Origin: Roseibium aggregatum IAM 12614
GTDB lineage: Bacteria > Pseudomonadota > Alphaproteobacteria > Rhizobiales > Stappiaceae
Direction: 5' to 3'
Assembly: GCF_000168975.1 (NCBI RefSeq)
Contig: NZ_AAUW01000005.1
Coordinates: forward strand, 124,001-188,000
Length of the DNA stretch: 64,000 nucleotides
Positions 51,666 through 59,370 of the stretch are shown here, piece after piece. Position 1 is the stretch's first letter, and every line of letters begins with the position of its first letter. The notes under the pieces were generated by a model, which was given only the letters and a program-made list of their open reading frames with translations, ran no database searches and was not told where the DNA came from. Position numbers and translations under genes: made by a program.

Positions 51666-53759
51666 TCAGGGTTTGGTTTTCGTAGCCTTGCGCTCGGCGC
51701 GCGAAGGCTTGTTTTTCTTTCCGGCTTTTTTCTTGGCCGGTGCTGCGTTGGCTGCGGGCCGGCTGCGTGGCTTGCGCCGTTCACCTTCAGGCGCATCCGC
51801 GGAACGGCTCTTGCGTTTGGGAGCCTGGTCACCATCGAGATCGCGGGCCAGGTCCTTGGTGTTCAGCGGCTCGTAGGCAGGGTGATGCGGCACGAAATCA
51901 TCGTCGCCGGACCGGCGACGGGGTTTCCCACGCGGTCCGTCAAACTTGCCGCGCGGCCCGTCGAATTTGCCTCGGCCTTCGCGCTTCGGGCGGCCCGTCT
52001 TCAGGCTGTCTTCAGCACCGAGGTTTTCATAGTCCGGTGCGTCTGCACCACGCGGACGGCGCTTGGGCGGACCGGAGCGGTCAGAGCGCTCACGGCGAAA
52101 GCTGTCTTCCTTCGGCGGAGCAGGGATCTTGCCACCACGCGCGTCGAGCAGCTTGATGGTCGCATTTTCCTCGCCCGTGCCTTCGCGCTTGACCACATCG
52201 GCAAAGCGTTGGCCATGGCTGCCGGCGATCTCGAAATAGAGCTCGTTCTGGAAGATTTTGATCGCGCCGACTTCCTTCTTGGTGACATGGCCGGCACGGC
52301 AGATCATCGGAAGAATCCACCGCGGTTCGGCGCGCTGGCGGTGGCCAAGCGACAGCGAGAACCAGATGCCGTCTTCGAACTTGCCGGTGATTTCCGCGGT
52401 GCGGCCACCGCGCGAGCCGGCATCCCGGCCTCTGAGCGAGGTTTCATCGACGTCCGAGACCTCTTCCGGGGCGGGCAGACGCGACTGACGCAATTTGACG
52501 AAGGCTGCGGCGAGCTGTTCGGGGCTGTGAAGCGCAAGCAACTCGTTCGCGATGGCCAGTTCTTCTTCTTCCAGTTCCACTTTCAGGGCCGGATCGGCAA
52601 GAAGCCGTTCCTTGTCCTTGGCGCGGATGTCGTCCGCGGTCGGAGCGCCTTTCCAGGTTGCCGTGATCCCGGCGAATTGCAACACGCGTTCCGCCTGACG
52701 GCGGCGCGGGAAGGGGACCATCAGCACGCAGGTGCCCTTGCGGCCGGCACGGCCCGTACGGCCGGAGCGGTGCAACAGCGCAGCCTTGCCGGTCGGCAGG
52801 TCGGCGTGGATCACCAGATCTAGGTTCGGCAGGTCGATACCGCGTGCGGCCACGTCGGTTGCCACACAGACCCGGGCGCGGCCGTCTTTCATCGCGGCCA
52901 ATGCGCTGGAACGCTGTTCCTGGCTGAGTTCGCCGGAAAGGGAAACGATGGAAAAACCGCGGTTTGCGAGACGTGACGTCAGCCGGCTGACGGCTTCACG
53001 GGTCGAGCAGAACACGATTGCCTTTTCCGCCTCGTGCTGACGCAACACGTTGATGATGGCGTTTTCGCGCTCGTTCGGGGCCACCGGATGGGCGACATAG
53101 TCAATGTCGCCATGCTGTTCGCGCGCATTGATGGTCGACAGACGCACGGCGTCTTTCTGGAAGCGCTTGGCCAGTTCCGCGATCTGCCTGGGAACCGTTG
53201 CGGAGAACATCAGCGTACGCCGGTCCTGCGGCGCGGCGTCCAGGATGAACTCCAGGTCTTCGCGGAAGCCCATGTCGAGCATTTCGTCGGCTTCATCAAG
53301 AACGACGGCCTTGATCTCGGAAAGATCCAGAGCGCCCCGTTCGATATGGTCGCGCAATCGGCCCGGCGTTCCGACGACGATGTGCACGCCGCGTTCCAGT
53401 GTCCGCCGTTCCATGCGCGGATCCATGCCGCCGACGCACGAGGCCGTCACGGCACCGGCTTCGTTGTAAAGCCAGGTCAGTTCTTCCTTCACCTGAAGGG
53501 CAAGTTCGCGGGTCGGGGCAATGGCCAGGGCGATGGGCGCGCCTGCCTGGCCGAGGGTGTCCTTGCCGTCCAGCAGGGTGGGAGCAAGCGCAAGGCCAAA
53601 GGCAACGGTCTTGCCGGACCCGGTCTGTGCGGACACCAGAAGGTCGGCTTCCGGTGGAGCGTCGCTTAGAACGCTTTCCTGTACGGAGGTGAGGTTTTCA
53701 TAGCCACGTTTCGCCAGCGCGGCCTTCAGCGCCGGGGCGAGAGAAGTCAAATCGGTCAT
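51666..53759 (-). CDS. DEAD-box RNA helicase with DbpA-type RNA-binding domain
   Basis: 697 residues. Two RecA domains with Q-motif region (ENLTSVQESVLS), Walker A AQTGSGKT, VLDEADEMLDMGF, SAT in MFSATVPRQI, and HRSGRTGRAGRKG. A DbpA RNA-binding-like domain follows at about 480-560 (GIWFSLSLGHRQRAEPRWIL, NELYFEIAGSHGQRFADVV). The tail of about 120 residues is basic Arg/Lys/Gly/Pro-rich. It is likely a CsdA/DbpA-like helicase of RNA decay or ribosome assembly. It is convergent with the beta-helix gene. Confidence 0.92.
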   Translation of the reverse strand: MTDLTSLAPALKAALAKRGYENLTSVQESVLSDAPPEADLLVSAQTGSGKTVAFGLALAPTLLDGKDTLGQAGAPIALAIAPTRELALQVKEELTWLYNEAGAVTASCVGGMDPRMERRTLERGVHIVVGTPGRLRDHIERGALDLSEIKAVVLDEADEMLDMGFREDLEFILDAAPQDRRTLMFSATVPRQIAELAKRFQKDAVRLSTINAREQHGDIDYVAHPVAPNERENAIINVLRQHEAEKAIVFCSTREAVSRLTSRLANRGFSIVSLSGELSQEQRSSALAAMKDGRARVCVATDVAARGIDLPNLDLVIHADLPTGKAALLHRSGRTGRAGRKGTCVLMVPFPRRRQAERVLQFAGITATWKGAPTADDIRAKDKERLLADPALKVELEEEELAIANELLALHSPEQLAAAFVKLRQSRLPAPEEVSDVDETSLRGRDAGSRGGRTAEITGKFEDGIWFSLSLGHRQRAEPRWILPMICRAGHVTKKEVGAIKIFQNELYFEIAGSHGQRFADVVKREGTGEENATIKLLDARGGKIPAPPKEDSFRRERSDRSGPPKRRPRGADAPDYENLGAEDSLKTGRPKREGRGKFDGPRGKFDGPRGKPRRRSGDDDFVPHHPAYEPLNTKDLARDLDGDQAPKRKSRSADAPEGERRKPRSRPAANAAPAKKKAGKKNKPSRAERKATKTKP

Positions 53760-54064
53760 AGAAATCTTTCAACTGCTCCGGATCTTCTGCATGCCAGTCA
53801 GCAGTCTACCGGATAGGGCCATCCAGTCATGGGCCCGTGGATGGCCGCGGCTTATACAGGTATTTTCCGCATCCGTCCATCCCGCATTTCAGGGCGTCGC
53901 ACATGCCCCTGACAAAAACATCGAGTTTTTCCGCCGATACCTTTGCGGGATATTGATATTTATACCGCAGGTTGGTTCTTGCTCAAAATTTCATCTTCAG
54001 GTTATTCAAATTGTTAACTTGCCCCAGCGTTAATTTGCGCACCTGCTGGTTGGGGGAAGACATA
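53760..54064. other. Intergenic region between the RNA helicase and the PilZ gene
   Basis: No gene supported. The 3' part is AT-rich (53950-54035) and probably carries the PilZ-gene promoter, but no clear -35/-10 pair stands out. A short frame at 53791-54033 has no supporting features. Confidence 0.5.
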
Positions 54065-54517
54065 CTGAAATCAATTCGAGTTCAGATCGCGCTGCTGGCG
54101 ATCGTTCCATTGCTTGCTTTCGTCGTACTTGGGGCAATGACGATAGAAGAGGCTTACCGGGAAAGCCGGCATGCCTCTGAAATTCAGCCTATCGCCGACA
54201 TGGCCCATGGCATTGAAGGCTTCCTCGAAGAAATGACGCGTGACGTCGAGGAGCGGCGCCGTGCGACCCGAAAGCAGGAAATGGGGCAACAGGTCACGCT
54301 TGTGACAGAGGGTGGCAAGGTGTTCGAGACGCGCCTGATGAACAGTTCCGAAGGTGGCATCGGCGTGATGTATTTCGAGGGCGCCCGCGTCGGTCAATTG
54401 GTGATCTATGAGGACTTTTCCGGTCGGAAGTTCCCGATGGAAATCAAGTGGGTGAGCGACGACACGGTGGGGCTCCAGTATCGTGCGGAAGCTGGCAGCA
54501 TGGCTGCTGCTGCCTGA
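54065..54517 (+). CDS. NIT-like N-terminus fused to a PilZ domain, probable CTG start
   Basis: 150 residues if started at the CTG at 54065 (then KSIRVQIALLAIVPLL). No ATG or GTG lies near; TTG at 54050 lacks a ribosome site, whereas GGGGGAAG sits seven bases before this CTG. Residues 1-30 are a membrane helix; 31-60 (EEAYRESRHASEIQPIADMA, HGIEGFLEEM) resemble the beginning of the nitrate/nitrite-sensing NIT domain of chemoreceptors. The NIT part then stops, and a PilZ c-di-GMP-binding domain follows directly: RRRATRKQ and NSSEGGIGV hold the RxxxR and (D/N)xSxxG motifs. It is probably a membrane c-di-GMP receptor. Confidence 0.75.
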   Translation: MKSIRVQIALLAIVPLLAFVVLGAMTIEEAYRESRHASEIQPIADMAHGIEGFLEEMTRDVEERRRATRKQEMGQQVTLVTEGGKVFETRLMNSSEGGIGVMYFEGARVGQLVIYEDFSGRKFPMEIKWVSDDTVGLQYRAEAGSMAAAA

Positions 54518-54657
54518 TTGGCATTAAGCCACCTCGCACATCAACCCTTTTCAAACCTGTTGGCCTGACCGGACGCCCAAGGGTGCCTGGCCAGACCTTC
54601 GAAAGAAAATCCGTCAGGGCTTGCAGTCCGGACCCTTTCCCGGTTCGTATAGCGCTC

Positions 54658-56313
54658 ATGCAGGCCTTTTCCCATTTGCTCGACCGGCTCTCCCTGGAAC
54701 CCAGGCGCCTCGCCAAGGAAGCGCTCTTGGTGCGGTTTTTCCAGGACGTGCCAGACCCGGACCGGGGCTTCGCACTGGCCGCCCTCACAGGCGGATTGCG
54801 TTTCAAAAACGCCAAACCGGCCTTGCTGAGGGCCTTGATCAGCGAGCGGACAGACCCGGAGCTGTTTGCGCTTTCCTATGATTTCGTCGGTGATCTTTCC
54901 GAAACCATTGCCCTGATGTGGCCGCAAGCGGTGCCTGTAGATGCCGCCGTGCAAGACGAAGCTCCAACTCTGTCTGAAGTGGTCAAAAGGCTGGAAGCTG
55001 CCGGCAAGAGCGAAGTGCCCGGCTTGCTGACGGACTGGCTGGACACGCTGAACGAAACCGGCAGGTGGGCTCTGTTGAAACTGGTGACGGGCGGTTTGCG
55101 CGTTGGTGTGTCTGCACGGCTGGCAAAAACGGCGGTCGCAAAGCTCGGCGGTCTGGATGTCGCTTCGGTAGAGGAAGTCTGGCACGGGCTGGAGCCTCCT
55201 TACGAGGCGTTGTTCGCATGGGCGGAAGGCCGGGAAGGTCCGCCGGATACATCCGATCCGGCTCCATTCCGCCCGGTGATGCTGGCGCACCCTCTGGACG
55301 AGGTCAGGGATACGGACCTGCTGGACGCGCAGGACTTCGCGGTCGAATGGAAATGGGACGGAATTCGCGTGCAGGCGGCTGCCGGCGAGAGTGAGAAGGG
55401 AGAGCGCGTGCGCCGGCTGTTCAGCCGGACCGGCGAAGACATATCGAAGGCCTTTCCCGATATTCTGGAGCTTCTGACATTCGATGCCTGCATCGATGGC
55501 GAACTGCTGGTGGTGTCGGAGGGAAAGGTCCGTCCCTTTGCGGATCTCCAGAAACGCCTCAACCGCAAGACCGCCGGTCCAAAGCTGATCCGTGAGTATC
55601 CGGCAGCGATCCGTGCCTACGATCTGCTGAGTGTCGGCGGAACCGATTTGAGGGAGTTGCCGTTTGCCGAGCGGCGCAAGGCGCTTGAAACATTTGTCGC
55701 CGGTCTGCCGGAAGGAAGCATCGATCTGTCCCCCATGGTGCAAGTGCGCGGATGGCAGGAAATCACAGCGGCACGCGCCGACCCTCATGCCCATCTGCCG
55801 GCTGCCGATGCCGAGGCCGTTGAAGGCCTGATGCTGAAACGGTGGGATGCGCCCTATGTCACCGGACGGCCGAAGGGACTGTGGTTCAAGTGGAAACGGG
55901 AGCCTTTCCTGATCGATGCGGTGCTGATGTATGCGCAGCGCGGGCATGGCAAACGGTCCTCCTTTTATTCCGACTATACCTTCGGCGTCTGGCGCGAGGC
56001 AGAGGCCGGGGCGGAGCTGGTTCCGGTCGGCAAGGCCTATTTCGGATTTACCGATGAGGAATTGCGAGAAATCGACCGCTACGTGCGAAACAACACCGTC
56101 AACCGGTTCGGACCGGTTCGGGAGGTTGTTCACGGTGCCGAAAAGGGCCTTGTTCTGGAAGTTGCCTTCGAGGGCCTCAACCGGTCGACGCGGCACAAGT
56201 CCGGTGTTGCCATGCGCTTTCCCCGCATTTCCAGACTGCGCTGGGACAAGCCGGCGGCAGAAGCCGATCGTCTGGAAACGCTACAAGCGATGTTGCTGGG
56301 TGACGAAGCGTAA
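54658..56313 (+). CDS. ATP-dependent DNA ligase of the ligase-associated damage response set
   Basis: 551 residues from the ATG at 54658; the frame is open upstream but without family features. N-terminal helical domain (ALAALTGGLRFKNAKPALLR), adenylation domain with the active Lys 232 in EWKWDGIRVQ (KxDG type), RLFSRTGEDIS, CIDGELLVV, EGLMLKRWDAPYVTGR, WFKWKREP, and the C-terminal OB fold (FGPVREVVHGAEKGLVLEVA). This matches the PP_1105-type bacterial ATP ligase that partners the DEXH helicase, exonuclease and PdeM, which here are 5-9 kb away. No Ku gene is near, so it is unlikely to be LigD. Confidence 0.93.
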   Translation: MQAFSHLLDRLSLEPRRLAKEALLVRFFQDVPDPDRGFALAALTGGLRFKNAKPALLRALISERTDPELFALSYDFVGDLSETIALMWPQAVPVDAAVQDEAPTLSEVVKRLEAAGKSEVPGLLTDWLDTLNETGRWALLKLVTGGLRVGVSARLAKTAVAKLGGLDVASVEEVWHGLEPPYEALFAWAEGREGPPDTSDPAPFRPVMLAHPLDEVRDTDLLDAQDFAVEWKWDGIRVQAAAGESEKGERVRRLFSRTGEDISKAFPDILELLTFDACIDGELLVVSEGKVRPFADLQKRLNRKTAGPKLIREYPAAIRAYDLLSVGGTDLRELPFAERRKALETFVAGLPEGSIDLSPMVQVRGWQEITAARADPHAHLPAADAEAVEGLMLKRWDAPYVTGRPKGLWFKWKREPFLIDAVLMYAQRGHGKRSSFYSDYTFGVWREAEAGAELVPVGKAYFGFTDEELREIDRYVRNNTVNRFGPVREVVHGAEKGLVLEVAFEGLNRSTRHKSGVAMRFPRISRLRWDKPAAEADRLETLQAMLLGDEA

Positions 56314-56475
56314 TCCTGGGTTCTGATACCTGGTTCTTGAAAACACTTTCTAAGGTCGTGCTTTGGCCATGGAAATATGGCACCCATGGAAAAACGAATG
56401 GCCGATGGCTGCCCTGCTTTCGAAAGGGCTGCTCCCACATGCGGGAAACGCACGGCCGCCAACCGGAGAGGCACT

Positions 56476-57015
56476 ATGACGATCCGCAACACATTTCTGG
56501 CTCCCCTGTTCCGCGGGGTGGCCCTGGCCGTTCTCCTGGTCCCGGCAGCCATTGCTCAGGAGACGGTCACCCCTGAAACCGCAGACGCGGTCACGAAGGG
56601 ACAGGCGGACCGCTTTTCGCTGGTCAAGGTTGATGACGATATTCTGAGAGTGGACAGGCAGAACGGCACCGTATCCATCTGCAAGGAACAGAGCGAAGCA
56701 TGGCGCTGCAATCCGGTTCCGCTGGCCGAAGACGCCTATCTTGCGGAGATCAACGAACTGGCCGGTGAGGTGGATCGTCTGACGGCCCGTCTGGAAGAGG
56801 TGGAAGGCAACGGGGCAAAGCCCGAGAAACAATTACCGCCCGGCTCCGCACTTGACCGCCCGGCACCCAAGTCAGGAGAAAACGGCAGTAGTCCGTCGAC
56901 GACCGAGGAAGACGAAGAACTCGAAAAGGTTCTGACCTTCACCGAAAGCGCCATGCGCCGCTTTTTTGGCATGGTGCGCGATCTTCAGAAGGACTTTGAA
57001 GGCGACACCAAATAA
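56476..57015 (+). CDS. Hypothetical periplasmic protein
   Basis: 179 residues from the ATG at 56476 (GAGAGGC ahead); the open frame further upstream is not convincing. Signal peptide GVALAVLLVPAAIAQ. The mature part has DDDILRVDRQNGTVSICKEQ and AWRCNPVPL (two Cys that could pair), a coiled-coil stretch (EINELAGEVDRLTARLEEVE), a disordered linker and a helical end (VLTFTESAMRRFFGMVRDL). I do not recognise the family. A bidirectional terminator follows. Confidence 0.7.
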   Translation: MTIRNTFLAPLFRGVALAVLLVPAAIAQETVTPETADAVTKGQADRFSLVKVDDDILRVDRQNGTVSICKEQSEAWRCNPVPLAEDAYLAEINELAGEVDRLTARLEEVEGNGAKPEKQLPPGSALDRPAPKSGENGSSPSTTEEDEELEKVLTFTESAMRRFFGMVRDLQKDFEGDTK

Positions 57016-57037
57016 GTGCTTGAGCACAGCGGATGAA

Positions 57038-57072
57038 AAAATGGCGTGTCTCTGCCCGGGACACGCCATTTT
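57038..57072. terminator. Bidirectional intrinsic terminator
   Basis: AAAATGGCGTGTC and GACACGCCATTTT form a perfect 13-bp stem with a nine-base loop and T runs on both strands. It lies between the convergent hypothetical gene and the thioesterase gene. Confidence 0.88.
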
Positions 57073-57099
57073 CAATGCAGCTTCCTGTAGGTGTCTCAA

Positions 57100-57969
57100 T
57101 CAGTCGATCAGCATCTTGTTGATGCCCTGATAGGCCTCGCCCGGTAGTTCGACGGCAACCCGCTTCGTCAGGTCCATCGTCAGCGCGACAACATCCAGCA
57201 CGGCAGCCAGACGGTTCGTCCGCGATTCAAACAGATGATGGCGCATCGAGAATGTCTTTTGATTGACGCCGGTAAAGCCCGAAATGACCAGTACTGCATC
57301 GCCGGTCTTCAGAGGCGTTAGCCAGGTCAGTTTCATTTCGACCGCCACCCGGCCGAACCCGTTTTCCGTCAGATAGGCGTGGGTCATGGGCGTGCGTTGC
57401 CAGACATGGGCAACGCCATCGGTGCAGCAGGACAGGGCAAATCTGTCGTCGGCCTTGCCGTCGGAACCGATATCGCGCGGCAGCACGGTTCCCCGGTAGA
57501 CGATCTGCGCTCCCTTTGCCTGAAGGCCAGCCAGCGTCGCGCGCGCATTCGCCGGAGCCGCGGATATCCCTCTCGGCCCGGCCTCCGCAATCATCGGTGT
57601 CTGGAAGTCGCGAAAGCGCTGGCGCAGGGTTTTGGCGGCAGTGGCACTAGGTTCATATCCATCAAGTGCGGTCGCGGTGAGTGTGCCTGTGGCACCGTCG
57701 CGCATCTCATGGATGACGGTCAGCATATGCGGTCCGTCGAAGGCGACGCTGGAATGAACGGTGATCAGGTCTCCCGTGCGCATTTCCTTGTGATAGCGCA
57801 CATGGCGTACACGGCGGGCTCCGACGATGGTTTCACTTAAACCGGTGAGCAGCCGGAACTGGCGGTCTGCTTCTTCGAAGCGGCTGAAGTAGAACTGGAC
57901 ATTTAAATGATCATTTTCGTCACATTCCCAGCGGTTCACAAATGAAAACAGCGTCGCCTGAATTGTCAT
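57100..57969 (-). CDS. Double-hotdog thioesterase family protein
   Basis: 289 residues with two 4HBT-like hotdog halves. The first has VNRWECDENDHLNVQFYFSR (Asp/Asn/His active-site helix region), FRLLTGLSE, VRYHKEMRTGDLITVHSSV. The second has ALSCCTDGVAHVWQ, VAVEMKLTWLTPLKTGDAVL, FSMRHHLFESRTNRLAA. Such proteins hydrolyse acyl-CoA or carry acyl thioester substrates; the preferred chain is unknown. Single gene. Confidence 0.82.
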   Translation of the reverse strand: MTIQATLFSFVNRWECDENDHLNVQFYFSRFEEADRQFRLLTGLSETIVGARRVRHVRYHKEMRTGDLITVHSSVAFDGPHMLTVIHEMRDGATGTLTATALDGYEPSATAAKTLRQRFRDFQTPMIAEAGPRGISAAPANARATLAGLQAKGAQIVYRGTVLPRDIGSDGKADDRFALSCCTDGVAHVWQRTPMTHAYLTENGFGRVAVEMKLTWLTPLKTGDAVLVISGFTGVNQKTFSMRHHLFESRTNRLAAVLDVVALTMDLTKRVAVELPGEAYQGINKMLID

Positions 57970-58424
57970 AATGGGTTCGTTTACTCAGTGATTTTGATTA
58001 TTTGATGTGTATTGGAACCATCATTTGTTGCTGTATTTGCTTTGATTATCAACAGGAAATGTAGATTGTGGAAAATTATCTTTGGCTACGTTGAGGAAGT
58101 GCGAAAAATAACAAGTTCAACTACGCTAAGTTTTTTTAAACTTCAGGTTGTTGTTGGTGGTCGGTCGTGTCGTTGCTGTTTTATTTCAGAAATGAGCTGG
58201 CTGTCGGGAGTTTCGGCCGTGGCGGCCTGACGAGCGATTTCGCAGGGTTGGTCAAAAGCATGGTTTGACTTGCGCGTAACCCATGTTGCAAACATACTTT
58301 AAGATGGCCGCAACAATGGGGCTTCGCCACACAATCAAGAAGCGAGCGGGGGGCTGTATGGCAGCACCGCATGGCTCAGGCGGATCCTGCGGACCAAACG
58401 GACCGTTGAGGGAGGATTAACAAC
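57970..58424. other. AT-rich intergenic region before the response regulator
   Basis: About 450 bases, clearly AT-richer than its surroundings at 57970-58190. It holds a small perfect inverted repeat, AAGTTT-TTTT-AAACTT (58128-58143), a possible operator. A frame at 58012-58230 was judged spurious. The ribosome site GGGAGG lies nine bases before the regulator GTG. Confidence 0.55.
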
Positions 58425-59108
58425 GTGTCGGCGACATCGTATCGGTTCATTATCGCGGATGATCATCCCCTGTTTCGGGGTGCCCTGCGTCAAACGCTCG
58501 AAACACAATATCCGGATGCTGTGATCGAGGAAGCCGGTGCGTTGGAGGACGTAACGGCCCGGTTGGAGCAGGATGGTGAGGTCGATCTCATTCTGCTGGA
58601 TCTGTCCATGCCGGGCATGCGCGGCTTTTCCGGGCTCATGTATCTGAGGGCACAGTATTCCGGCGTTCCGGTGGTTGTGGTTTCGGCAAACGAAGATCCG
58701 CAGGCTATCCGGCGCGCCGTTGAATTCGGCGCATCCGGCTTCATTCCCAAGTCTCACGGGATTGATGTCATCCGGGAGGCGATTTCCGAAGTGATGTCAG
58801 GCAACATGTGGACCCCGCCGGATGTGGATCTTGCCGCCGACGATGGCAGTGGCGATCTGGTGCAGCGCCTTGCAACCCTCACGCCCCAGCAGGTGCGTGT
58901 GCTGATGATGCTGTCCGAAGGTCTTCTGAACAAGCAGATTGCCTACGAATTGTCGGTCTCCGAGGCTACCGTGAAGGCGCATGTTTCTGCCATCCTGCAA
59001 AAGCTCGGCGTGGAAAGCCGGACCCAGGCGGTTATTGCAGCGTCCAAGATCGAAGCCGGACAATGGCAGGTCGGCGGAGAAACCGCCGAGGCCGCTCAGG
59101 CGCAGTAA
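58425..59108 (+). CDS. NarL/LuxR-type response regulator, CrbR/ErdR-like
   Basis: 227 residues from a GTG start with GGGAGG ahead. The receiver domain has IIADDHPLFRGALRQTLE with the acidic pair, LILLDLSMPGM with the phospho-Asp, VVVVSANEDP and GASGFIPKS with the Lys. The LuxR helix-turn-helix is LTPQQVRVLMMLSEGLLNKQ, QIAYELSVSEATVKAHVSAI, LQKLGVESRTQAV. This RR type pairs with symporter-type hybrid kinases (CrbS, MxtR) that control acetate use via acs in gamma-proteobacteria. Such a kinase lies 2.8 kb downstream, on the other strand. The pairing is inference. Confidence 0.88.
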   Translation: MSATSYRFIIADDHPLFRGALRQTLETQYPDAVIEEAGALEDVTARLEQDGEVDLILLDLSMPGMRGFSGLMYLRAQYSGVPVVVVSANEDPQAIRRAVEFGASGFIPKSHGIDVIREAISEVMSGNMWTPPDVDLAADDGSGDLVQRLATLTPQQVRVLMMLSEGLLNKQIAYELSVSEATVKAHVSAILQKLGVESRTQAVIAASKIEAGQWQVGGETAEAAQAQ

Positions 59109-59143
59109 CGCGCAGATCAAATACGGTGACCTAAGGCTTTTCG

Positions 59144-59188
59144 AACGGCGATAGGCTTCTTCCGCAAGGAGAGCCGTCGCCGTTTTTT
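59144..59188 (+). terminator. Intrinsic terminator of the response regulator gene
   Basis: AACGGCGA (59144-59151) pairs with TCGCCGTT (59177-59184), with an inner GGCT/AGCC stem, followed by a T tract. Confidence 0.8.
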
Positions 59189-59370
59189 GTTGCCCGAAGC
59201 AATGCTTATGGTTGCGGATTTGCGCGGAAAACCGGCTTCTTTCCAGTCAGGATTGCAAAAACATGCCTGAATCCTGACCATCATTTTTACCGGAATTTCA
59301 GGGAATGCCTGTAACCGTCGTTGCTGCGGGGCGATGCCGCGCACGGTGCGAGCAACGACCCGGAGACAAA

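Noticed and set aside
58012-58230. Short frame in the AT-rich gap
   Set aside because: Non-standard start, no ribosome site, overlaps an inverted repeat, composition unlike the genome's genes.
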